DNA of 9,488 nt from Acidobacteriaceae bacterium (GCA_003164255.1 PLST01000250.1:19279-28766); one strand, 5' to 3'. Positions 1 through 6,706 are shown, counted from the stretch's first letter. Notes: generated by a model from the sequence alone, not told the origin. Made by a program: numbers and translations.

Positions 1-515
1 CGCCACAGCATGGTTCCAGCGAGCGCCAATGCAGCGAGGCCAGTCACGACGAGAACGGCTCCATAGCGCGAGACCGGGCGTGTGGGTTTCGCTTTGATCT
101 CAACGATGCGCGGCGCGGGCTCGGGTTCTGCAATTGAGGCTGCGTCCCGAAAATCAAAGTTCGCGACGTAGCTGCGCGGCGGAAAGTCAATGGCGATTGT
201 GTCGCGCAGCCCTTCATCCGCGTAGTAGTCCTTGAGTCGCTGGCGTAGTCGGCTGAATTCGGTGCGTACCACTGACTCGATACGCGGATCGAACGACGCA
301 GGCTTGCGGAAAACATCGAGTCCGATGGCATACTCATTGATCTTGTCGGCGTCTCCGGCAAGGGTGTGCTGTACAAGGTATTCCAAGAGTTGGCCGCGCC
401 GGCTCGCTGCGGAAAAATGTTGCGTGAGGAGCAGCTTTGCAAGATACGCGCGGACCTCCCGCGAACGCGAATCGGGGACGTGTCGGGAGTCCTGGCTTTC
501 GATGATGCCCGGCAT
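1..515 (-). CDS. Acidobacteria-type membrane protein with conserved N-terminal module, truncated by window edge
   Basis: This frame is open from an ATG at 515-513 to the left edge: 171 codons plus two bases, with the C-terminus outside. Residues about 18-120 form a compact module with two signatures: an EYAIGLDVF stretch near 61-69, and SFDPRIESVVRTEFSRLRQR near 74-93, followed by KDYY and a FPPRSYVANF ending. From memory of the family, this module begins many large Acidobacteria proteins that continue into TPR, TolB/WD40-like propeller or cyclase domains. I cannot see which one follows here. A Pro/Lys-rich linker (131-147) leads to a hydrophobic segment at about 152-171, probably a single membrane helix, so the module would be cytoplasmic. 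The start is supported by GGAAGAGG six bases upstream. An in-frame ATG at 602-600 is also open but has no Shine-Dalgarno sequence. Function is unknown; a regulatory or signalling role is only inferred. Confidence 0.8.
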   Translation of the reverse strand, partial: MPGIIESQDSRHVPDSRSREVRAYLAKLLLTQHFSAASRRGQLLEYLVQHTLAGDADKINEYAIGLDVFRKPASFDPRIESVVRTEFSRLRQRLKDYYADEGLRDTIAIDFPPRSYVANFDFRDAASIAEPEPAPRIVEIKAKPTRPVSRYGAVLVVTGLAALALAGTMLW

Positions 516-580
516 CTTGAGCCTCTTCCGCGGATGTGGAATGATCGTAACATGCGCGGAAGTGTGCTTGAAATGCCGGA

Positions 581-620
581 TTGAGCGAGCTTGCGGCGGC
601 ATGAATCGAGGCTCGCTCGA
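581..620. repeat. Inverted repeat between the two leftmost minus-strand genes
   Basis: Positions 581-592 pair with 609-620: a core GAGCGAGC/GCTCGCTC plus flanking pairs, with two G-U wobbles and a 16-base loop. It lies between the stop at 715 and the start at 515, so on the minus strand it could end transcription of the upstream membrane protein gene or act in the leader of the downstream one. There is no T-run after it in either direction, so a Rho-independent terminator is not supported. Confidence 0.35.
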
Positions 621-714
621 AGGTGGCGGGGACGCGACGCGAGCGGAAACAGAGAGGGCCCTCGTGGGCGGCGAAAGCCCCCATTCTCGAATCGCTTTGG
701 CGTGTCCCCATGCA

Positions 715-1284
715 TTACTTCTTCGGCTGGTGGAAGGCGAGGAGGAAGCCGAGTCCAACTGCGACTGCTCCGGGAGCCACGAACATGGTGCCGAGGGTAT
801 CCCTTCCAGAAGTGTTGGTGGTCTTGATGGAGTAAATGTAAGCGCCAAAGCCCACAGCGGCTACGCCTACACCGGAGAGGACGAGCCATCCGGGATGGGG
901 GATTTTCTTGTTGCTGGTGGTGGTGGACGTGGATTGCAGCGACTGACCGTCCTGGGCCGCCTCGCTGATCATGGGGTCGAATTTCGGCGCCGCATTCAGG
1001 CTGGCCGACTCGTTTGCCTGCGGTGCATCAGGAAGCTGCGCGTCAGGCTGCTTGTTGAGTTCCAGCAGATTGGCCGGAGCCGCGAAAGCAGTTTTGATGT
1101 TGGTCTTCGCCGCCAGGTCTGTGGCGGAAACCGCGCCTGCGTTTGACTGGTTCAAAGGTTCGGATGAAGCGCTCAGGCCCGTCATCGCAAAACCCTGAGT
1201 GGCCAACAATCCAGTGAGCATGCCAACCATAGCGCCACGACCCAGGCGGCGAAGCTGCTGCCGTACTGTGTGCAGTTGATTCAT
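715..1284 (-). CDS. Hypothetical small membrane protein (189 aa, two predicted C-terminal helices)
   Basis: I do not recognise a family. The ATG at 1284-1282 follows GGAGGAAACA, an excellent Shine-Dalgarno sequence at normal spacing, so I prefer it to the longer open frame that reaches 1440. The N-terminus is basic (RQQLRRLGRG), followed by a hydrophobic stretch at about 18-34 ending near AMTGLSA, which resembles a signal peptide or anchor. Residues about 40-128 are low-complexity and rich in Ala, Ser, Asn, Gln and Thr, with a Pro/Asp patch (QLPDAPQA) and a Ser/Thr run near 118-124, probably a disordered periplasmic segment. Two Gly/Ala-rich hydrophobic segments (about 133-153 and 166-184) are joined by a short polar loop, and the protein ends QPKK. 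The downstream gene at 515-1 runs the same way after 199 bases. No enzymatic motif is visible, and envelope location is the only safe inference. Confidence 0.75.
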   Translation of the reverse strand: MNQLHTVRQQLRRLGRGAMVGMLTGLLATQGFAMTGLSASSEPLNQSNAGAVSATDLAAKTNIKTAFAAPANLLELNKQPDAQLPDAPQANESASLNAAPKFDPMISEAAQDGQSLQSTSTTTSNKKIPHPGWLVLSGVGVAAVGFGAYIYSIKTTNTSGRDTLGTMFVAPGAVAVGLGFLLAFHQPKK

Positions 1285-1411
1285 TGTTTCCTCCGGGAAA
1301 ATGAATTTGACGGCGACCGAATTTGGACAAATTGAATTCTGGGGGGATGCTCTCGGCCAAACCTGACCGCCGTGTGAAGCGAGATTCGCCCCAGGCGTTG
1401 CAGGTGCGCTA

Positions 1412-1437
1412 GTCACAACACGCACTGTAACGTCACA
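1412..1437. promoter_or_regulatory. Possible operator: GTCACA direct repeats 20 bp apart
   Basis: GTCACA occurs at 1412-1417 and again at 1432-1437 (TGTGAC on the minus strand), start to start exactly 20 bp, about two helical turns. They lie about 130-155 bases upstream of the minus-strand ATG at 1284. TGTGA is the half-site of CRP/FNR-family regulators, but the canonical arrangement is inverted with a 6-base spacer, which is not seen here. This is a weak candidate only. Confidence 0.2.
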
Positions 1438-1600
1438 CATTTACCTAAATGATTGATCGGAAAAGAACTGCGCGAATTGCGCTGCTGACTGGCGAGGCCG
1501 AACAGGCCGAAAAGACAGGTTCCCCGCGGCTGCTGTAACAGGTTTTTGCCGGTTTGCCATGGCAGTTTCTTGGCCGATTCTGGGTGCTGATTCCGGATAA

Positions 1601-1645
1601 ACGTGAATTCTTGATTTCAGCCGCCAGTGCGGCTCAGTTTCACGT
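1601..1645. repeat. Nested inverted repeat upstream of the DUF3494 gene
   Basis: The outer arms ACGTGAA (1601-1607) and TTCACGT (1639-1645) are perfectly complementary over 7 bp. Between them, AGCCGC (1619-1624) and GCGGCT (1629-1634) form a 6-bp stem with a CAGT tetraloop. Both stems can form together, separated by an asymmetric internal loop. It lies about 200 bases before the ATG at 1843, so it could be part of a structured leader, an operator or a processed RNA. No known RNA family was recognised. Confidence 0.4.
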
Positions 1646-1842
1646 CAGGGTACAGAGCAGCCTGCCACCCGCCAACGGGAAGGTCTCGGACGCTTGACCT
1701 TGGAATGAGACTCGCTGCAACCGGTGGGGACCTGTCCAGAGCTGCCCTCGGCGAGGCATTCGCAGAGCACGCATCGCAGCTTGAGGCTAAGTGAGCTACA
1801 TTGCCCAGCGCGAGTCGTTAACAGACGCCCACCCTCTTAACC

Positions 1843-2574
1843 ATGATGAAAAACACATATATCGCAGGAATCGCACTCCTCGCCGTCGCGGGAAGCGCGT
1901 TTGCGGCAGGACCGGGACCAGCGCCAGTGAACCTAAGATCAGCTGGCGATTTTGTGATCCTTACAAAATCTGGAATTACCGATGTACCGACTTCAGCGGT
2001 CACTGGAGACGTAGGAACGAGCCCCATCACCGGGGCTGCGGACCTCCTAACCTGTACTGAAGTCACTGGATTGGTTTTCTCGGTAAATGCTGCCGGCCCT
2101 GAGCCGTGCTACATAAAGAACCCTACCAAGTTGACAGCGGCTGTCCTGGACATGGAAACCGCCTATGAGGATGCCGCCGGACGGTCACGCCCGGATTTCA
2201 CCGAACTCAAGAGGGGCGATATTGGAGGACTGACGCTCGCGCCGGGCCTCTACAAATGGAGTACAACCGTGAGTATTCCCACGGATGTAACCCTCTCAGG
2301 CTCCTCAAACGACGTGTGGATCTTCCAGATTGCAGGGAATCTCAACCAGAGCAACGGTGTCACCATTCACCTGAAAGGCGGTGCACAGGCCAAGAACGTA
2401 TTCTGGCAGGTTGCCGGCCTCTCGATGCTCGGAACAACCTCGAACTTCGAGGGCATCCTTCTGTGCAAGACACTGATCGCCGTGCAGACTCATGCAACCG
2501 TCAACGGCAGACTGTTCTCGCAGACCGCAGTTACATTGCAGATGAACAAGGTCACGCAGCCAAAGTCGGACTAA
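1843..2574 (+). CDS. Secreted ice-binding-like protein, DUF3494 family
   Basis: The 243-residue product has a clear signal peptide (hydrophobic 7-20, cleavage expected after AFA near 21-22). The mature part, about 220 residues, matches DUF3494 (PF11999) nearly end to end: VNLRSAGDFVILTKSGIT (29-46), TGDVGTSPI (54-62), a helix region with MDMETAY-like LDMETAYEDAAGR (102-114), DIGGLTLAPGLYKWS (126-140), then beta-helix rungs through NDVWIFQIAGNLNQ, AKNVFWQVAG, LGTTSNFEGILL and NGRLFSQTAVTL. In characterised members this discontinuous beta-solenoid binds ice or inhibits recrystallisation outside the cell, but many DUF3494 proteins have no tested activity. Cys71 and Cys89 flank the variable cap insertion and could form a disulphide. 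There is no Shine-Dalgarno sequence before the paired ATG codons (1843 or 1846). Base composition is lower in GC than the neighbours (27/60 at 1921-1980, 31/60 at 2281-2340, against 41/60 at 5761-5820), suggesting acquisition. Confidence 0.93.
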   Translation: MMKNTYIAGIALLAVAGSAFAAGPGPAPVNLRSAGDFVILTKSGITDVPTSAVTGDVGTSPITGAADLLTCTEVTGLVFSVNAAGPEPCYIKNPTKLTAAVLDMETAYEDAAGRSRPDFTELKRGDIGGLTLAPGLYKWSTTVSIPTDVTLSGSSNDVWIFQIAGNLNQSNGVTIHLKGGAQAKNVFWQVAGLSMLGTTSNFEGILLCKTLIAVQTHATVNGRLFSQTAVTLQMNKVTQPKSD

Positions 2575-2652
2575 CGACAGCGGGCCCCTCGTTGTCGCGG
2601 CCGTTCTTCCCGCCCGTCGTGCGATTGGCGGATCGGCCCTTGGGTATTTATG

Positions 2653-2678
2653 GGAGGGCGTTGATGTCAACGCCTTCC
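2653..2678. terminator. Strong hairpin between convergent genes (candidate bidirectional terminator)
   Basis: Positions 2653-2664 are complementary to 2667-2678 (core GGCGTTGA/TCAACGCC, one G-T wobble), giving an 11-bp stem with a 4-base loop when folded. It lies 78 bases after the DUF3494 stop and 69 bases after the end of the ATP-grasp gene on the other strand, the expected place for a shared terminator. Neither side carries a T-run, so termination efficiency is uncertain. Confidence 0.5.
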
Positions 2679-2747
2679 AATTCTCCAATCCCGGCTAGGC
2701 CCGATCTGGGTCCGCAACGCCACCCGTGGGAAAGTTAATAACAAGCT

Positions 2748-4046
2748 CTATGCTTCGCTCCACCGTCCGCCGGGGTCTTCAAGGGAGTGGCGCTCGGGCA
2801 CATGGGTCATGAGCTGATCGGTGAACTTCTGGCTATACCCGTCCAGTAGCTGCTTCACGCGCTGCGGCTTGTCTGAACGAACAATCACTCCAGCCTGGTG
2901 TGGTTTCTTGATGCGCGCAATAATCTCGGCATCGTCGAATCCATCGGTGTGCGGCTCACCCGCAAGCGAGAGGCACTGCACAAGTCCCGCGTAGCTCTCA
3001 AAGGCTTCAGGAAGGGTATACGGTTGGCCGCGCAGGTCGGCCACCTCAAGCCGCGCCCACTCCCGCATCAGGCTGATGCCGCTGGCCGCTTTCACCACGT
3101 CAGGGATCAACGAATTGCTGATGTTTGCCGCAACCTCAAGGAAGTAGTAGTGGCCATCGGCGTGCGAACGCACAAATTCCGCATGGGTAAGGCCCCGCAC
3201 CATGCCCAGCAGGGGCGCAACGCCGCGATTCATGGCGGTCAGTTCCTTCCAGTCGAGGCTGGCGCGGTCGACTGTCTGGATGGCGAAGATTCCGCCGGCA
3301 TGCATCAGATTCATGGGCGGCCGTCCGTATTGATGAACGACCGAGAATTTGACGTCACGGTCGTTCACGATCGAGTCCACGTGGAACAGGTCGCCGGCCA
3401 CAAACTCGTCGAGGATGTGGTGGCTCTGCAGATCGCCCAGATCGTCCAGAACCCGCCAAAGTTGCTCTTGATCGTCGATTCTGCGAATTCCCACGGCCGA
3501 GGCTTCAGCACGGGGCCTCAGCAGCCACGGTGGCCGCACGCGGCGCATATAATCGCGGAGCTCGTCGTAATTCAACACCCGGCAGAATTCCGGAACCGGG
3601 TAGCCGAAGGCCCGCGCGATGACCCGCATGGCCAGCTTGTCGCGATAGCAGCCGGCGGTGGTGGTGCCCATGCCGGGAATCCTCATGTGCTCCCTGAGCT
3701 GCGCCGCCGTCTCCAGGTCATATTCGTCCAGCGCCACTATCCGGTCATAGCTCTTGCTTCGAGCCATCCACGAAACCGTGTTAATAATCTGTTCGCGGGT
3801 CAGGCCGGACGGCATCGTGGTCAGGTCCTCGAGCACGTCCCGCGGCCAGTCGGCGTCGCGGAGCCGCTCCAGGGTCAGAAGGTTGGGTCTAACCCCCATC
3901 TCGGCGCACTGGCGCAGAAATTCCTGGCCTTTCTCTTCGCTGGCTATGCAGAGAATTCTCTCGATTGACTCCGGCATTGGCCCCTCGCTCTCAACGGCAG
4001 CCATTGGTTGCCCCCGGTTCATCCTCCGGTCCAGACTTTGGTTCAT
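2748..4046 (-). CDS. ATP-grasp domain protein, ligase-like, substrate unknown
   Basis: Residue numbers are from the ATG at 4046 (432 aa). A Rossmann-like pre-ATP-grasp region starts at about ERILCIASEEKGQEFL (29-44) and includes YDRIVALDEYDLETAAQL (100-117). The typical linker GCYRDKLAMRVIARAFGYPVPEF (132-154) follows. The ATP-binding lobe has WLLRPRAEASAVGI (174-187), where families usually carry KPR; the lysine is Arg here. Next come ILDEFVAGDLFHVDSI (211-226) and the metal-site strand YYFLEVAANIS (300-310), with Glu304 and Asn308 as likely Mg ligands. The fold implies ATP-dependent activation of a carboxylate and joining to an amine or thiol nucleophile, probably in the cytosol. The substrate cannot be told. 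The start is unsure: in-frame TTG 4055 and ATG 4046, 4022, 4004 and 3977 are all open. The ATG at 3977 has GAGGGG close upstream and sits just before the conserved domain, so it may be the true start (409 aa). It diverges from the DUF4254 gene. Confidence 0.85.
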   Translation of the reverse strand: MNQSLDRRMNRGQPMAAVESEGPMPESIERILCIASEEKGQEFLRQCAEMGVRPNLLTLERLRDADWPRDVLEDLTTMPSGLTREQIINTVSWMARSKSYDRIVALDEYDLETAAQLREHMRIPGMGTTTAGCYRDKLAMRVIARAFGYPVPEFCRVLNYDELRDYMRRVRPPWLLRPRAEASAVGIRRIDDQEQLWRVLDDLGDLQSHHILDEFVAGDLFHVDSIVNDRDVKFSVVHQYGRPPMNLMHAGGIFAIQTVDRASLDWKELTAMNRGVAPLLGMVRGLTHAEFVRSHADGHYYFLEVAANISNSLIPDVVKAASGISLMREWARLEVADLRGQPYTLPEAFESYAGLVQCLSLAGEPHTDGFDDAEIIARIKKPHQAGVIVRSDKPQRVKQLLDGYSQKFTDQLMTHVPERHSLEDPGGRWSEA

Positions 4047-4172
4047 CCCGCGCAAAATGCTCTTTGGCTTGGACTACCGTGCGAGGATAGTTCTACCATA
4101 GAAGTGCAGGCCCATTTGAGTCTGTTCCCCAACCGGCCCATTTACACCCATTCCACCAAGGAATTCTTCCCA

Positions 4173-4823
4173 ATGTTGTCGGCAGATGCAATCGTCGAAG
4201 TCCAAGACGAAAAGACACGTAATTGGCACCACCAGACGCCCACGCCCGAGGAGCAACTGCACGCCGAGCCAGCGACCGGTGTGACATTTGACCTGGCGGA
4301 GAGTTGGCTTCCTGCGGTTGTTCGTCAGCACCGTGCCAATTTCGAGCTCTGGCACATCGAAGACGAGGCCAGGGCGCCCGGCGTCACCGACGCAGAACTG
4401 GCGGCGGTGAAACGGCGCATCGACTGGACAAACCAGCGGCGCAACGATCTGGCCGAGGAACTGGACCGCGCCCTGCTGGACTGGCTTGAATCCCGCGGCC
4501 TGCCCAACGCGCAGGCTCCCATGAACTCAGAGTCGCCGGGCCTGATCGTAGACCGCCTTTCGATTCTTTCGCTCAAGATCTACCACACCCGCGAGGAGGC
4601 GGATCGGGAATACGCTCCTGAGGGTCATGCTGCCCGCAACCGCAACCGTCTCACCATCCTTGAAAGTCAGCGCGCCGATCTGGCCGGGTGCCTCGACGAT
4701 CTTTGGCACGAAACCCTGAACTGTTCCCGGCAATTCAAGGCTTATCGCCAGTTGAAGATGTACAACGATCCAACGTTGAATCCGTCGGTTTACAGCAAAA
4801 TGCTGAAGGAACCGGAGAGTTGA
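4173..4823 (+). CDS. DUF4254 family protein
   Basis: This 216-residue protein matches DUF4254 (PF14063) over most of its length. Recognisable blocks are RQHRANFELWHIEDEAR (51-67), AAVKRRIDWTNQRRNDLAEELD (77-98), PGLIVDRLSILSLKIYH (122-138), RLTILESQRADLAGCLDDL (159-177) and FKAYRQLKMYNDPTLNPSVY (188-207). It is predicted all-helical, charged and cytosolic, without signal peptide or membrane helix. The biochemical role of the family is unknown to me. From general memory it often lies near cell-surface glycan genes, but no glycosyltransferase is visible here. I chose the ATG at 4173 because AAGGA lies ten bases upstream and the conserved region fits. The frame stays open upstream to 4008, but that part is Pro-rich, overlaps the ATP-grasp 5' end and lacks conservation. 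The stop at 4823 is 24 bases before the next promoter. Confidence 0.9.
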   Translation: MLSADAIVEVQDEKTRNWHHQTPTPEEQLHAEPATGVTFDLAESWLPAVVRQHRANFELWHIEDEARAPGVTDAELAAVKRRIDWTNQRRNDLAEELDRALLDWLESRGLPNAQAPMNSESPGLIVDRLSILSLKIYHTREEADREYAPEGHAARNRNRLTILESQRADLAGCLDDLWHETLNCSRQFKAYRQLKMYNDPTLNPSVYSKMLKEPES

Positions 4824-4847
4824 AGAGCTCGTGTTTGCACTCCCCCA

Positions 4848-4876
4848 TTGACGTCTTACGGGGTTATGCGTATAAA
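4848..4876 (+). promoter_or_regulatory. Sigma70-type promoter for TPR-yvcK
   Basis: TTGACG (4848-4853) and TATAAA (4871-4876) are separated by exactly 17 bases, each one mismatch from consensus. This is the best promoter in the window. Transcription would start near 4883, giving a leader of about 88 bases before the ATG at 4971. The leader holds a short GC stem (CCCG 4898-4901 with CGGG 4906-4909) followed by CTTTT, which might act as a weak attenuator but is too short to call. Confidence 0.7.
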
Positions 4877-4970
4877 AGGTGCCTGAGCAGCGTATTTCCC
4901 GCACGCGGGCTTTTGGGCCGGTAGCATCGGCTGATTCGGGCGTAAGGGACGACGCGCTCCAGGCAAAATC

Positions 4971-5534
4971 ATGACGCAAGAGGCCCGATCCGCGGCTCCC
5001 AGTCGCAAAAAAACTCCCCCCGTTGCCGCCAGGTCAGACGGCCACTCCAGCACGACCACGGGACCCGCATTCCAGCAATACCAGGCCGCGGTGCAGTTGC
5101 TGCAGCAGGGCAAATTCGAGCGCGCCATGGCAGCCTTTGAAAAGCTGCTGCCCACCGCGCCCATGGAAATCAAGGAACGCTGCAAGATGTATATGACCAC
5201 CTGCCAGCGGCAACTTGATCGCCCCAGCCTGACCTTCGCCACGCCGGAGGAGCACTACGACTACGCCGTATCGCAATTGAACACCGGCTACTACGAGGAA
5301 GCACGGGAGCAATTCAACAGCATCCTGGCTGGCTACCCCGATGCCGATTACGCATTTTATGGGCTCGCGGTGCTTGAAGCGATCACCGGGCAGGCCCAGG
5401 AGTGCCTGGTCAGCCTGGCCCGCGCGATTGAGCTCAATCCGCGCAATCGGCTGCAGGCACGCGTGGATAACGATTTTCAGAGCATGGTGGATGACCCGCG
5501 CTTTACGGAATTACTGTATCCTGAAGTTCCGTAA
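4971..5534 (+). CDS. Tetratricopeptide-repeat protein upstream of yvcK
   Basis: The 187-residue product has no signal peptide. A basic, disordered N-terminus (1-32, rich in Ser, Thr, Pro, Lys and Arg) is followed by TPR-like helical pairs: about 33-63 (FQQYQAAVQLLQQGKFERAM, AAFEKLLPTAP), about 94-124 (HYDYAVSQLNTGYYEEAREQF) and about 126-158 (YAFYGLAVLEAITGQAQECL, ending AIELNPRNR). The tail NDFQSMVDDPRFTELL (167-182) is the closing motif often seen in bacterial TPR proteins, where the last helix packs over the superhelix. TPR folds bind other proteins, so a scaffold or adaptor role is likely; the partner is unknown. The ATG at 4971 has only a weak AGG eight bases before it. The stop TAA (5532-5534) forms part of the yvcK ribosome binding site, so the two genes look co-transcribed and translationally coupled, which makes YvcK a plausible partner. 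Confidence 0.85.
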   Translation: MTQEARSAAPSRKKTPPVAARSDGHSSTTTGPAFQQYQAAVQLLQQGKFERAMAAFEKLLPTAPMEIKERCKMYMTTCQRQLDRPSLTFATPEEHYDYAVSQLNTGYYEEAREQFNSILAGYPDADYAFYGLAVLEAITGQAQECLVSLARAIELNPRNRLQARVDNDFQSMVDDPRFTELLYPEVP

Positions 5535-5542
5535 GGCTTGCT

Positions 5543-6619
5543 TTGAATTCTGCGAATCCTAAGAACGGCAGTGCCCCCTTGCTGATCTCTCCCGGCCTTG
5601 ACGCAGCCCCGCTCATCCAACCCCTGCGTGTGGTCGCCATCGGAGGCGGCACGGGCCTTTCCACGCTCCTGCGCGGTCTGCGGCGTCACGTCCTGTCTCC
5701 CGGACAACCCTCCAACAGCCCGGGATCCATCAGCGACCTGGCCGCCGTGGTCACCGTGACCGACGACGGAGGCTCCTCAGGCCGGCTCCGCAAGGACTTC
5801 AACATGCTTCCCCCCGGCGACCTGCGCAACTGCATGGTCGCCCTCAGCGAGGAGGAAGCACTGCTGGCGCGCCTGTTCAACCACCGCTTCAAGGCGGGCG
5901 ATTCGCTGCAGGGCCACAACTTCGGCAATCTGTTTGTGGCGGCTCTTACCGAGATCACGGGCGACTTTGCGCAGGCCGTCCAGTTGTCGTCAAAAATTCT
6001 GGCCACGCGCGGCCGCATCTACCCTGCCACCACGGTGAACACCACGCTGGTGGCGGAGATGGACGACGGTTCGTTTGTTCGTGGGGAAACCAACATTACC
6101 GCCAGCCACCGCCGCATTGTTGAGCTCACCCTCGATCCGCCCAATCCGGCGCCCTTGCCGGAGACCATGGAGGCGATTGAGCGAGCCAACCTGATCACCG
6201 TGGGACCGGGCTCTCTTTACACCTCGCTGATTACCAACCTCCTCGTCGAAGGCATTCCCGCGGCGCTGGCCAACGCCCGCGGACTTCGCGTCTTCATCTG
6301 CAACCTGATGACGCAGGCCAACGAAAGCCTCGGCCTCACGGCCTCGGAACACATTGAGCGCATCTACGAGCACACGCGCGCGCCCATTTTCGACTGCGCT
6401 CTCATCAATACGACCCCGTTTTCCCAAGAGACGCTGGCGCGCTATCAGGCTGAAGGCGCCTCGCCGATCGCCGCCGACATCGAGCGGGTCCAGGCGCTCG
6501 GCGTTCGCTGCATCGCCGGCAACTTCGCCAGCGAAGGCAGCGTCGTCCGTCACGAGGCCGGCCTGGTCACTGGTGCGCTCCTCGCCCTCGGCCGCACTGC
6601 CATTTCCACCCTCGCCTGA
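5543..6619 (+). CDS. yvcK: YvcK/GlmR family UDP-sugar-binding factor (gluconeogenesis factor, CofD-like fold)
   Basis: Over 358 residues the product matches the YvcK/GlmR family: RVVAIGGGTGLSTLLRGL (29-46), AAVVTVTDDGGSSGRLR (67-83), MLPPGDLRNC (88-97), FNHRF (112-116), GHNFGNLFVAAL (124-135), ITVGPGSLYTSLITNLLV (218-235) and ICNLMTQANES (252-262). It adopts the 2-phospho-L-lactate transferase (CofD) fold. In Firmicutes and Actinobacteria, YvcK binds UDP-GlcNAc and coordinates carbon flux into peptidoglycan precursors, being needed on gluconeogenic substrates. Transferase activity is not established. The start is a TTG at 5543 preceded by TAAGG with a six-base gap; no ATG occurs before the GGGTG motif. 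Only eight bases separate it from the TPR stop, consistent with coupling. The roughly 27-residue N-terminal extension before the first strand is longer than in the short B. subtilis protein and looks disordered. Confidence 0.95.
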   Translation: MNSANPKNGSAPLLISPGLDAAPLIQPLRVVAIGGGTGLSTLLRGLRRHVLSPGQPSNSPGSISDLAAVVTVTDDGGSSGRLRKDFNMLPPGDLRNCMVALSEEEALLARLFNHRFKAGDSLQGHNFGNLFVAALTEITGDFAQAVQLSSKILATRGRIYPATTVNTTLVAEMDDGSFVRGETNITASHRRIVELTLDPPNPAPLPETMEAIERANLITVGPGSLYTSLITNLLVEGIPAALANARGLRVFICNLMTQANESLGLTASEHIERIYEHTRAPIFDCALINTTPFSQETLARYQAEGASPIAADIERVQALGVRCIAGNFASEGSVVRHEAGLVTGALLALGRTAISTLA

Positions 6620-6706
6620 GTATTTTCTCTTCCCCGCCGATTCCTTGCTGAGTTACAGTGAAAGCTCGCGCGGCCCACTGCCTGCGCACTCAAGGAGAAC
6701 TCTTTC

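Larger units (their letters stand above)
1285..1842. other. 558-base intergenic region between divergent genes
   Basis: I find no gene I can support here on either strand. The region must hold the promoters of the minus-strand membrane protein and the plus-strand DUF3494 gene, but no convincing -35/-10 pair stands out. Visible structure: GTCACA direct repeats at 1412 and 1432, a 10-bp palindrome TGCCATGGCA at 1555-1564, and a nested inverted repeat at 1601-1645. No conserved core of a known riboswitch was recognised. Confidence 0.5.

Noticed and set aside
44..889. Long minus-strand open frame (281 codons)
   Set aside because: It overlaps both minus-strand genes in another frame and has the Arg/Ser/Pro-rich composition of a shadow. 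The frame starting at 515 carries the conserved module instead.
232..1146. Long plus-strand open frame (304 codons)
   Set aside because: It lies antisense to the well-supported membrane protein genes, is Arg/Ser/Gly-rich without any recognisable domain, and has no ribosome binding site. It is a high-GC shadow frame.
1285..1440. N-terminal extension of the small membrane protein to 1440
   Set aside because: The added residues show no conservation or signal, and the internal ATG at 1284 has a near-ideal GGAGG ribosome binding site just before the basic signal-like N-terminus.
1555..1564. Palindrome TGCCATGGCA as an operator
   Set aside because: A single 10-bp palindrome with no second copy and no promoter nearby is expected by chance often enough.
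1650..1740. Cobalamin-riboswitch-like bases (CTGCCACCCGC and GGGAAGG)
   Set aside because: Only short fragments resemble the core. The expected B12 box and the order and spacing of conserved blocks are missing, and the downstream gene is not cobalamin-related.
2898..3968. 356-codon plus-strand frame antisense to the ATP-grasp gene
   Set aside because: The minus strand encodes a clear ATP-grasp protein. The antisense product is His/Arg/Val-rich without motifs.
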